A stretch of 6,660 bases of DNA from Alistipes sp. (GTDB lineage Bacteria > Bacteroidota > Bacteroidia > Bacteroidales > Rikenellaceae), in NCBI GenBank assembly GCA_017501025.1, contig JAFVXS010000093.1, positions 1 through 6,660 of the forward strand. The letters run 5' to 3'. Position 1 is the first letter of the stretch. Each line of letters starts with the position of its first letter. The position numbers and the translations under genes were made by a program. Below, in pieces: positions 1 to 5,917 of the stretch. Below the pieces are notes generated by a model, which was given only the letters and a program-made list of their open reading frames with translations, did no database searches and had not been told where the DNA came from.

Positions 1-264
1 GTACTCGAAGCAGAGGAAACCGCAATCACAGTACCTGCTGCCGGTGTAACCGATGCAACTCTTGCTTTGACCGTAGAAAACATTGCTACCGTAAATGTTG
101 CTTACACAGGTTGTGTTACAGCCGCATCGGTTAGCGGTTCGACTTTGACCTACTCGGTTGCAGAGAACACCGCCGCTACCGAGAAGCCTGGTACTATCAC
201 TCTTTCGGCAGAGGGTGTAGATGATGTTGTTATCAACCTTACACAGCAAGCAGCCGGTGCAGCA
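1..264 (+). other. BACON-like beta-sandwich domain(s) of the split surface protein
   Basis: The translation from base 1 is open, so the TTG at 67 is not a start. The segment ending G-T-I-T-L-S-A-E-G followed by a short strand and I-N-L-T-Q-Q has the usual last-strands pattern of BACON domains, which occur N-terminal to enzymes in Bacteroidetes surface proteins and are thought to bind glycan or mucin or act as spacers. An earlier, similar stretch at the very left edge (I-T-V-P-A-A-G) looks like the end of another repeat. GC in bases 1-120 is about 47%. The assignment rests on pattern only. Confidence 0.55.
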
Positions 265-279
265 GTAGAGCAGACTGTA

Positions 280-648
280 ACATTCCAATTCTCGTCTATG
301 GGTCTGACGGATGCTACATCTTACACAGACTTCACCGAAGGTGATATTGCTTTGAAATTTGCAAAAGGCAGTGCTAGTAATCCTCCAAAATATTATAATA
401 ATGGTACTGCTATGCGTTGCTACACTAACAACACTTTGACTATTAGTGGCGGCAAGATTACAAAAATTGTCTTCACTTGCGTAAGTTCTTCTTACGATAA
501 TTTCAATTTGTCTTCTGGCGGCGGTACTTTGAATACTAATAACGGTGTTCAAACTTGGACAAATAATAGCGGTAGTTCCGAAGTTGTATTCCAGTGTAAT
601 AGCAGCGGTCAGACTCGTATCAAATCAATTGAGGTAACCTACACAGCC
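280..648 (+). other. AT-rich beta-rich module of unnamed family
   Basis: This is about 120 residues of alternating hydrophobic strands, rich in Asn, Ser, Thr and Gly. Recognisable points are a P-P-K-Y-Y-N-N-G-T-A motif near the middle, an L-T-I-S-G-G-K-I-T-K-I strand, and a terminal R-I-K-S-I-E-V-T-Y strand. It looks like a complete beta-sandwich accessory domain, possibly carbohydrate-binding, but I cannot name the family. GC is about 37% over 361-600, against about 47% in 1-120 and about 52% in 1021-1140. It uses AAT, AGT and TAT codons where the flanks prefer AAC, TCG and TAC. That suggests the module joined the gene by recombination. Confidence 0.5.
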
Positions 649-702
649 GAGTGAAGTGGTGGGGAGAGTGATCCGAGTGGTGTAGAGCCATCGGCACAAT
701 CC

Positions 703-1002
703 TACACTTTGGCAGCTTACGATGTTGGTACGACAGGGGCAACCCTGTCGGGCCAATATTCGGCAGCAACAACCGCTCCATCGGAGGTTGGTTTCGAGTT
801 CGGCACTTCGCCATCGTTGGGTCAAAAAGTTACAGCTTCGACCACAAGCGGAACAAGCGGCTACTTTACGAAAACGATATCGGGACTTAACCAAAATACA
901 ACATACTACGCTCGTGCTTACGTCGTAGTAAACGGCACAGAGGATTACGCATCCCAAAGCCAATCGTTCTTTGGAGAGACAATAGAGTTTACGACACTCG
1001 GA
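703..1002 (+). other. Fibronectin type III-like domain of the split surface protein
   Basis: After the linker, the translation shows a strand (Y-T-L-A-A-Y-D-V), G-A-T-L-S-G-Q-Y, then V-G-F-E-F-G-T-S and later I-S-G-L-N-Q-N-T-T-Y-Y-A-R-A-Y-V, ending in I-E-F-T-T. The 'L-x-x-x-T-x-Y-x-x-R-A-Y' strand is the hallmark of fibronectin-III-like spacers in Bacteroidetes exported proteins. It is likely a rigid spacer presenting the nuclease. The TTG at 709 falls inside its first strand, which argues against translation starting there. Confidence 0.6.
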
Positions 1003-1014
1003 GCAGAGCCTGCA

Positions 1015-1776
1015 TTGGCTCGAAATTGGGCAGAGTTGCCGGCAGCACGTACGCTCGCAAACTACGAGGTTGCAGCACACGAATCGTTGCCTTCGAACTC
1101 GAAGTTGCGAAACTACTCGTTCGGATTTGACAAGGCAAAGCACTGTGCTTTGTGGGTGGCATATCCGCTGCACTCGTGCTACTTGGGTAGCACATCGCGT
1201 ACCGACGCGTTCGACTACGACCCCTACTGCATAGACAACTCGTACGAGGCATATATCAGCAAAAACGCATACTACCCACAAGGTAGCGATACGTACAGCC
1301 ATTCGCGAGGTCATCAACTGCCTTCGGCTGATAGAACTGTATCGGTAGAGGATAACTACACAACGTTCTATGCAACGAATATGACACCGCAGTTGCAAGC
1401 CCTTAACGGAGGCGCGTGGATGAATCTCGAAGATAATATTCGCAAGAATATGATATGCTCGGATACGCTCTACGTCGTAACAGGAGCCCATTTCGACGGC
1501 TCGCAAGGCTATGCCTACGACAGCAAAGGTACGGGCAAAGCTTGTGCAGTACCTACGCACTACTACAAAGTGTTGCTCCGCACAAAGACGGGTAACTCGG
1601 GCAAACGAGTACAAGAGTGCTCGACAAGCGAGTTGCAGTGCATCGGTTATTGGGTGGAACACTCCGGCTCGGCAACGATACAGACCAAAAGCGTAGCCGA
1701 AATCGAGGCACTCACGGGTTTCACATTCTTCACGAATGTACCAAATGCTCCAAAAAGCTCAAAAGAGTGGTCTTAT
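1015..1776 (+). other. DNA/RNA non-specific endonuclease (NUC) domain
   Basis: The domain fits the beta-beta-alpha-metal nuclease family of Serratia nuclease. Counting from codon 709 as 1, the histidine motif is S-R-G-H at 199-202 followed by Q-L-P-S-A-D-R. H202 (CAT 1312-1314) is the expected general base. N233 in L-N-G-G-A-W (AAC 1405-1407) is the expected metal ligand, and E241 in L-E-D-N (GAA 1429-1431) corresponds to the conserved Glu. The family usually has D-R-G-H; here the Asp is Ser, which may be tolerated in this subgroup. The C-terminus, with T-G-F-T-F-F and a short tail, looks complete. The domain appears catalytically competent if translated; it lies downstream of the in-frame stop. 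Confidence 0.85.
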
Positions 1777-1854
1777 TAGGACAACTAGGACGACTAGGAC
1801 AAATAGGACAAATAGGACAAATAGGACAAATAGGACAAATAGGACTGCTAGGAC
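1777..1854 (+). repeat. Nine TAGGAC hexamers at exact 9-bp period
   Basis: TAGGAC begins at 1777, 1786, 1795, 1804, 1813, 1822, 1831, 1840 and 1849. The three bases between copies are AAC, GAC, AAA five times, then TGC, so the hexamer is invariant while the spacer drifts at the array edges. The first hexamer supplies the nuclease stop codon TAG, and each later copy repeats TAG in the same reading frame. Changes in copy number therefore cannot alter the protein end. The array runs directly into the terminator hairpin. It lacks the long unique spacers of a CRISPR array. Function unknown; it is transcribed as 3' UTR if the nuclease gene is transcribed. Confidence 0.95.
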
Positions 1855-1889
1855 AAAAACGGATGATTTGCAGAAATCATCCGTTTTTT
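1855..1889 (+). terminator. Rho-independent terminator after the nuclease gene
   Basis: A perfect 15-bp stem pairs 1855-1869 (AAAAACGGATGATTT) with 1874-1888, around a GCAG tetraloop at 1870-1873. A six-T run at 1884-1889 overlaps the right arm. The A-rich left arm could also give weak termination on the minus strand. It closes transcription of the nuclease gene and its TAGGAC array. Confidence 0.92.
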
Positions 1890-1898
1890 CTATTTTTG
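1867..1898 (+). promoter_or_regulatory. Bacteroidetes-type promoter for the acyl-CoA reductase gene, embedded in the terminator
   Basis: TTTG at 1867-1870 matches the -33 element, and TATTTTTG at 1891-1898 matches the -7 element TAnnTTTG, with a 20-base spacer inside the usual 19-21 range. The -33 element lies at the top of the terminator stem and loop, and the -7 element follows the T-tract. Transcription would be expected to start about five bases after the -7 element, at or next to the ATG at 1903. Prediction from consensus only. Confidence 0.6.
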
Positions 1899-1902
1899 TG
1901 AT

Positions 1903-2889
1903 ATGATTTACACTCTCTCGACACTTGGACAAAGGCTCGAAACATTCGGCTGCGACGACCGCTCTCGACAGATAATCGACGAAGCAGTCGCCCAAAACGA
2001 GTGGTTTACGCCACAGAGTATTTGCCGTGCCATCGACGCCATACGCCGACAAATGTTGCAACGCGACAAACTCGAAGCGTGGGCAGCAAACTACCCTATC
2101 GCACCGCACAAACCACTCGATATTGCAATAATTATGGCGGGAAACATCCCTGCCGTAGGCTTTGCCGATATGCTCTGCGTTTTGGTTGCGGGCGATATCC
2201 CCCACATAAAACCATCGAGCAAAGACCGTGTGTTGATGGAGTTTCTCGCCGACGAAATATGCCGCATCGACCCCGCTGTGCAAATAGAGAAATTCGACCC
2301 TGCACGCACCTACAACGGCATAATTGCAACAGGGGGCGAGAGTGCAAATCTACACTTCCGCTCGATGTTTGGCACAACCCCGACCCTATTGCGTTCGTCT
2401 CGGCACTCCGTAGCCGTTCTCTCGTCAAATGTCACGGCAGAGGAGTGGCAGAGCGTAGCCGACGATATATTCACATACGACGGGCTCGGCTGCCGAAATG
2501 TATCGCTCATATTCGCTCCCGAAGGGCTGAAAATCGAACTCGCAGCACCAAAAATGTCGCATCCATATCACAACAACTATCTGCAATGTCGAGCTTTGAT
2601 GACTTTGCAGGGCGTTCGCTTTGAGGAGCTCGGCGAGGCGATAATTACGAAGGTCGCAGCACCTGAATTTCCACAACACATAAGCCGCATAAACATTTAC
2701 AGATACAGTTCGTTAGAAGAGGTCGAAAAGTGGCTCGATACGAACCAAAACCGCATACAGTGCTGCACGACAAACATCGCAGAGTTTGCAGGCGGCATCC
2801 GTTTGGGCGAAGCTCAACAACCAACCCTAAATGATTATGCCGACGGTGTGGATATTATGAAATTTTTACTATCTTTGCAGAAAGGTTAA
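1903..2889 (+). CDS. Acyl-CoA reductase, LuxC family
   Basis: The protein has 328 residues, the length of compact Bacteroidetes LuxC-like proteins and shorter than luminescence LuxC. The family reduces a fatty acyl-CoA or acyl thioester to the aldehyde with NADPH through a cysteine thioester, in an aldehyde-dehydrogenase fold. Visible landmarks are M-A-G-N-I-P-A-V-G at 78-86, the cofactor-region I-K-P-S-S-K-D at 102-108, A-T-G-G-E-S-A-N at 142-149, and G-L-G-C-R-N at 194-199 with the probable catalytic Cys197. The N-terminus (L-G-Q-R-L, then E-W-F-T-P) aligns with the family start, so ATG 1903 is preferred over the next in-frame ATG at 2053. Its natural substrate and partners are not evident from the neighbours. 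It has its own promoter, with essentially no 5' leader predicted. Confidence 0.85.
   Translation: MIYTLSTLGQRLETFGCDDRSRQIIDEAVAQNEWFTPQSICRAIDAIRRQMLQRDKLEAWAANYPIAPHKPLDIAIIMAGNIPAVGFADMLCVLVAGDIPHIKPSSKDRVLMEFLADEICRIDPAVQIEKFDPARTYNGIIATGGESANLHFRSMFGTTPTLLRSSRHSVAVLSSNVTAEEWQSVADDIFTYDGLGCRNVSLIFAPEGLKIELAAPKMSHPYHNNYLQCRALMTLQGVRFEELGEAIITKVAAPEFPQHISRINIYRYSSLEEVEKWLDTNQNRIQCCTTNIAEFAGGIRLGEAQQPTLNDYADGVDIMKFLLSLQKG
2847..2877 (+). promoter_or_regulatory. Candidate promoter for the Spy/CpxP-like gene, inside the end of the upstream CDS
   Basis: TATCTTTG at 2870-2877 is an exact TAnnTTTG -7 element. TGTG at 2847-2850, 19 bases upstream, is a weak -33 element. Both lie in the last codons of the acyl-CoA reductase gene. 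Start of transcription would be near 2882, giving a leader of about 25 bases before ATG 2907. Read-through from the upstream gene is equally possible because there is no terminator between the two. Confidence 0.45.
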
Positions 2890-2906
2890 CACAAAACACA
2901 AAAAGT

Positions 2907-3377
2907 ATGAAAAAGTTTTTCGCAATCGTATTGGCTGTTTTCGCAGTAACAACAGCCACAGCTCAACCTCACGGTGGCCCGAGAATGGGTGGACCCGGAG
3001 GTGAACAAAACAGAGCAAACAAACGTATCGAAGCCCTCAAAGAGTCACTCGAAATGAGCGACGAACAGGCCGAAAAATTTGCTCCTGTATATATGCAGTA
3101 CCAACGCGAAATTCGCAATATTCACAAAGATTTGAAGATGGTGATGGACTCCTACAAAGGTAAGGAAATCACCGAGAAAGTTGCTGCCCAACTCGTTATG
3201 GCTCAATTAAATGCCGACGCCGACGTAATCAGCTGCAAGAAGGAGTATCTGCGTGTGTTCAAAGAGTATCTGACACCTGCACAAATCTCGAAAATCTTCA
3301 TCGTCGAAAAGCGACTCGGACGTGGCCCTCGACCACAAGGCGGACACGGCGGTCAGGCACCTCAACCGCAACAATAA
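2907..3377 (+). CDS. Small exported Spy/CpxP-like (LTxxQ) periplasmic protein
   Basis: The protein has 156 residues. Residues 1-19 form a type I signal peptide (M-K-K, hydrophobic core, T-A-T-A) with cleavage before Gln20, fitting the Bacteroidetes Q-rule in which the new N-terminal Gln becomes pyroglutamate. A Gly/Pro-rich stretch follows (22-33), then a helical core of about 100 residues with M-S-D-E-Q at 50-54 and L-T-P-A-Q at 122-126. These are the two positions occupied by LTxxQ motifs in Spy and CpxP, which are periplasmic ATP-independent chaperones or stress sensors. The tail (139-156) is Gly, Pro and Gln-rich and probably disordered. A chaperone role is inferred from this layout. No sigma/anti-sigma pair, a frequent neighbour of such genes, lies beside it. 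ATG 2907 lies 17 bases after the upstream stop. Confidence 0.72.
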   Translation: MKKFFAIVLAVFAVTTATAQPHGGPRMGGPGGEQNRANKRIEALKESLEMSDEQAEKFAPVYMQYQREIRNIHKDLKMVMDSYKGKEITEKVAAQLVMAQLNADADVISCKKEYLRVFKEYLTPAQISKIFIVEKRLGRGPRPQGGHGGQAPQPQQ

Positions 3378-3398
3378 AAACGAATTTTTGCACAGAAC

Positions 3399-3428
3399 AA
3401 CACTCCGAAATTTCGGGGTGTTTTTTTT
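3399..3428 (+). terminator. Rho-independent terminator after the Spy/CpxP-like gene
   Basis: A 10-bp stem pairs 3399-3408 (AACACTCCGA) with 3413-3422, including one T-G wobble, around an AATT loop. Eight consecutive T residues follow at 3421-3428, the first two within the stem. It separates the reductase and Spy-like genes from the yitT-miaB-ychF unit. Confidence 0.9.
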
Positions 3429-3488
3429 GCTGCCACAACAAATGTAGAGCATAAATCGATTATAGACACAAATTTTCGTAGTAAAACT

Positions 3489-3507
3489 AAAAACTCATAG
3501 AGTTTTT
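3489..3507. repeat. 8-bp inverted repeat just upstream of the yitT-family -7 element
   Basis: AAAAACTC at 3489-3496 and GAGTTTTT at 3500-3507 are perfect complements separated by ATA. The right arm plus one T gives a T-run (3503-3508). It ends three bases before the -7 element and covers the place where a -33 element would sit. It could be an operator or a weak second terminator for read-through from the left. The AT-rich stem may also be fortuitous. Confidence 0.4.
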
Positions 3508-3510
3508 TCT

Positions 3511-3518
3511 TATCTTTG
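3511..3518 (+). promoter_or_regulatory. Candidate -7 element for the yitT-family/miaB/ychF unit
   Basis: TATCTTTG matches TAnnTTTG exactly. No clear TTG -33 element is present at the expected spacing; the 3489-3507 inverted repeat lies there instead, so the promoter may be weak or activator-dependent. Start of transcription is expected near 3523, downstream of the in-frame TTG at 3516. That makes ATG 3540 the start codon, with a leader of about 17 bases. Confidence 0.5.
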
Positions 3519-3539
3519 TACGATAAATCAAATTTTACT

Positions 3540-4532
3540 ATGAAACTGCATCAATTTACAGCACCACTCTTCTCGCTTGACTGGTGGTATTCGTGGCTTA
3601 TGATTTTTGTCGGCTGTACGATAATGGCCGTTGGTTATGTATTCTTTATCAGCCCATACAATATCGTTCCGGGAGGTGTTTACGGTGCAAGTATCGTCCT
3701 GCACAACATATTCCCAGAAATTCAGGTCGGAACATTCGGCTATATGTTCGATGTGCCGTTGATGATTTTGGCGTTCATCATATTCGGCAGCAAATTCGGC
3801 ACAAAGACCATTGTCGCTGCCCTATATACGCCGGGTGCAATGAACCTCATAACCCGCCTGTCGTACCCGACCGAAGAAGCTATGCAGTCGCTCGACCCTG
3901 CTCAATTGCTGGGTGGTGTTATCGACCTTTCAAATCACCTTATGCTTACCTCGATTATCGGCTCGGTATTTTTGGGTATCGGCGTGGGTCTTGTCGTGCG
4001 ACAACAAGCAACAACAGGCGGCACCGATATTATCGCAATGATGCTCCAAAAATATTTCCACATAAGTTTTTCGAATGCCGTACTGCTCGCCGACTCGGTA
4101 GTTGTGTTGTCGGGTCTGCTCGTTATCGGCTTCGGTCTCGGAACAGGTGAGCCTGATGCTGCGGGTTGGTTGTTGTCATTCTACTCGCTGATAACAATAT
4201 ACGTAACATCGCGTGTTTTGGCCTATGTAATCAGTGGTGCATCGTACGATAAGATGATATTTATAATTCTGGACAAGCACAACGAACGTCTGCGTGACTA
4301 TATCCTCTACGATTTGGACCGTTCGGCTACTTATATCAAATCGCAGGGAATGTTCTCGAATGACGAGAAAGAGATGATTATGCTCGTTGTGCCTAACAAA
4401 AATCTCTTGCAGGTGCAACACGCCATCAAGGAGTGTGACCCTCGTGCCTTCTTTGTGGTTACGAGTGCCTACAACACATTTGGCGAAGGTTTTAAGCCAC
4501 TGCCCGACAAGAGCGAAATACAAACAATGTAA
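3540..4532 (+). CDS. YitT-family inner-membrane protein with C-terminal DUF2179 domain
   Basis: The protein has 330 residues from ATG 3540. An in-frame TTG at 3516 would add eight residues, but it lies inside the -7 promoter element and is rejected. About five hydrophobic segments are visible, near 18-38, 66-84, 134-154, 180-201 and 211-231. The family signature N-I-V-P-G-G-V-Y-G at 41-49 and a second, related loop A-T-T-G-G-T-D-I-I-A at 157-166 flank the internally duplicated membrane part. Residues from about 236 to 318 form the soluble DUF2179 domain, ending F-G-E-G-F. This is the standard architecture and length of YitT proteins, which sit in the cytoplasmic membrane; their transported substrate or role is not settled. 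The stop is three bases before miaB, implying co-transcription and possibly coupled translation. Confidence 0.88.
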   Translation: MKLHQFTAPLFSLDWWYSWLMIFVGCTIMAVGYVFFISPYNIVPGGVYGASIVLHNIFPEIQVGTFGYMFDVPLMILAFIIFGSKFGTKTIVAALYTPGAMNLITRLSYPTEEAMQSLDPAQLLGGVIDLSNHLMLTSIIGSVFLGIGVGLVVRQQATTGGTDIIAMMLQKYFHISFSNAVLLADSVVVLSGLLVIGFGLGTGEPDAAGWLLSFYSLITIYVTSRVLAYVISGASYDKMIFIILDKHNERLRDYILYDLDRSATYIKSQGMFSNDEKEMIMLVVPNKNLLQVQHAIKECDPRAFFVVTSAYNTFGEGFKPLPDKSEIQTM

Positions 4533-4535
4533 CAG

Positions 4536-5885
4536 ATGATGCAAATCAATAATTTACGTCCACTCCGTGGCGAAGGTCGCAAGCTCTTTATCGAGACATA
4601 CGGTTGCCAAATGAATGTCGGCGACAGCGAAATCGTACTATCGATACTCCAAGAGGAGGGCTATCGCTATACGGAAGAGATTAACGAGGCTGACGTTATT
4701 CTGATTAACACCTGCTCAATTCGTGACAATGCAGAACAGCGTATTTGGGGACGATTGAGTGAGATGCGTCGCCTTCGCAGAGCTAAACCATCGCTCGTAA
4801 TAGGCGTGATTGGCTGTATGGCAGAACGACTCAAAGAGCAACTTATCGAGGGCGAATATGGTGTGGATATTGTTGCAGGCCCCGATTCGTATCGTTCTCT
4901 GCCACAGCTTCTTCGCAAAGCCGAAGAGGGTGGGAAAGGCATTAACGTTGAACTCTCACGCGAAGAGACATACGCCGATATTGCACCTGTACGACTCGAC
5001 AAAAACGGCGTTACGGCATATATTGCCATTATGCGAGGTTGTAACAACTACTGTTCGTATTGCGTTGTACCATATACCCGAGGTATCGAACGCAGTCGCA
5101 ATCCGCAATCGATACTCCGCGAGGCTCGCCAACTCTTCGAAAATGGTTACCGCGAGGTTACTTTGTTGGGACAAAACGTAAATTCATACAAATTCGAGGA
5201 TGTTGATTTTGCCGATTTGATGGCAATGACAGCCGCTATATCGCCCGAGCTGCGTGTGAGGTTTGCCACTTCGCATCCGAAAGATTTGAGCGACAAACTG
5301 CTCGACACAATGGCACAACACCATAACATCTGCCGCTGCATACACCTTCCTGCACAATCGGGTTCGAATGTGATGCTCGCAAAGATGAATCGAAAATATA
5401 CACGAGAGTGGTATTTGGAGCGTATTAATGCTATTCGCAAGCGTATGCCCGATTGCAGTATCACCACCGATATCATTGTCGGCTTCTGCGACGAGAGCGA
5501 AGATGATTTCCGCCAAACCGTATCGTTAATGGAGGAGGTCGGATACGAATTTGCATATATGTTCAAATACTCCGAGCGTCCCAATACATTCTCGGCTCGC
5601 CACTTTGCCGACAATATCGATGAGGAGACAAAGGGCAGAAGATTGGCAGAGATTATCGAGTTACAAAACGAACTCTCACTCCGCAGCAATCAACGTGATG
5701 TAGGCAAGGAGTTCGAGATACTTATCGAGGGTACATCACGACGCAGCGAAGAGCAGGTTTTTGGTCGCACATCGCAAAACAAAGTGGTAATCATTGCCCG
5801 CAAAGAGCATCAAAAGGGCGACTACGTTCGCGTACGCATTACATCGGCATCGTCGGCAACACTCTTTGGCGAGGAGATAGAATAA
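4536..5885 (+). CDS. miaB: tRNA-2-methylthio-N6-dimethylallyladenosine (ms2i6A37) synthase MiaB
   Basis: This is a 449-residue radical-SAM methylthiotransferase that adds a methylthio group to i6A37 of tRNAs reading UNN codons, improving decoding. The N-terminal domain carries E-T-Y-G-C-Q-M-N (Cys24), N-T-C-S-I-R (Cys60) and I-G-C-M-A-E (Cys94), the three ligands of the auxiliary 4Fe-4S cluster. The radical-SAM motif is C-N-N-Y-C-S-Y-C (Cys169, 173, 176), binding the SAM cluster. A TRAM RNA-binding domain occupies roughly 384-449. The T-Y-G-C-Q-M-N-x-x-D-S-E motif favours MiaB over MtaB or RimO, and all six cysteines are present, so it should be active. Two adjacent ATGs (4536 and 4539) make the start ambiguous by one residue. 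Confidence 0.96.
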   Translation: MMQINNLRPLRGEGRKLFIETYGCQMNVGDSEIVLSILQEEGYRYTEEINEADVILINTCSIRDNAEQRIWGRLSEMRRLRRAKPSLVIGVIGCMAERLKEQLIEGEYGVDIVAGPDSYRSLPQLLRKAEEGGKGINVELSREETYADIAPVRLDKNGVTAYIAIMRGCNNYCSYCVVPYTRGIERSRNPQSILREARQLFENGYREVTLLGQNVNSYKFEDVDFADLMAMTAAISPELRVRFATSHPKDLSDKLLDTMAQHHNICRCIHLPAQSGSNVMLAKMNRKYTREWYLERINAIRKRMPDCSITTDIIVGFCDESEDDFRQTVSLMEEVGYEFAYMFKYSERPNTFSARHFADNIDEETKGRRLAEIIELQNELSLRSNQRDVGKEFEILIEGTSRRSEEQVFGRTSQNKVVIIARKEHQKGDYVRVRITSASSATLFGEEIE

Positions 5886-5917
5886 ATTTTGATACAAACA
5901 GAGAAAACTTATAAGAT

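Larger units (their letters stand above)
1..1779 (+). pseudogene. Multidomain surface protein with C-terminal DNA/RNA non-specific endonuclease, split by an in-frame TGA (5' end outside window)
   Basis: The frame starting at base 1 is open from the left edge to TGA 652-654, then stays open to TAG 1777-1779. Read across the TGA it gives one secreted-type mosaic: BACON-like domain, AT-rich beta module, linker beginning S-G-G-E-S-D-P, fibronectin-III-like domain, then a NUC-family endonuclease. The only starts available for the second half are TTG 709, inside a fibronectin strand, and ATG codons beyond the nuclease histidine motif, so it cannot be an independent gene. Changing T652 to G would give Glu-Gly-Ser-Gly-Gly, a natural linker. 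I therefore call it one gene with a nonsense interruption. It could instead be an assembly error, a recent mutation, or true readthrough; the sequence alone cannot decide. The family degrades DNA and RNA outside the cytoplasm, and a nutrient-scavenging role is inference. The signal or lipoprotein sequence lies outside the window. Confidence 0.75.

Noticed and set aside
652..654. TGA as a selenocysteine codon
   Set aside because: It falls in a Gly/Ser linker, not at a redox site, and I see no convincing SECIS-like hairpin directly downstream.
625..1662. Long minus-strand open frame opposite the nuclease
   Set aside because: It is the complement of a well-supported coding region, with a Cys/Arg/Val-rich composition and no recognisable domain; a shadow frame.
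709..1779. Second half of the nuclease gene as an independent gene starting at TTG 709
   Set aside because: TTG 709 lies inside a fibronectin-like strand, the same frame is open back to the TGA with sensible linker sequence, and there is no signal peptide or promoter.
1777..1854. Hexamer array as a CRISPR array
   Set aside because: Repeats of 6 bp with 3-bp near-identical spacers are far too short, and no cas gene is present.
1617..1901. Frame through the hexamer array giving a repeated Gly-Gln-Ile peptide (and Leu-Phe-Val on the other strand)
   Set aside because: The repeat's 9-bp period keeps any frame without TAG open; the frame overlaps the nuclease and terminator and has no start signal.
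2001..2624. Second forward frame inside the acyl-CoA reductase gene
   Set aside because: It is out of frame within a recognised gene, is Arg/Cys-rich and shows no domain; a shadow.
3454..3461. AATCGATT palindrome in the 3429-3510 spacer
   Set aside because: It is only 8 bp, does not extend, and is expected by chance in AT-rich spacer.
3516..3539. TTG 3516 as the start of the YitT-family gene
   Set aside because: It overlaps the -7 promoter element and would lie upstream of the predicted transcription start; ATG 3540 gives a normal N-terminus.
5883..5891. TAAATTTTG as a -7 element for ychF
   Set aside because: It has one base too many between TA and TTTG and no -33 partner; co-transcription with miaB is simpler.
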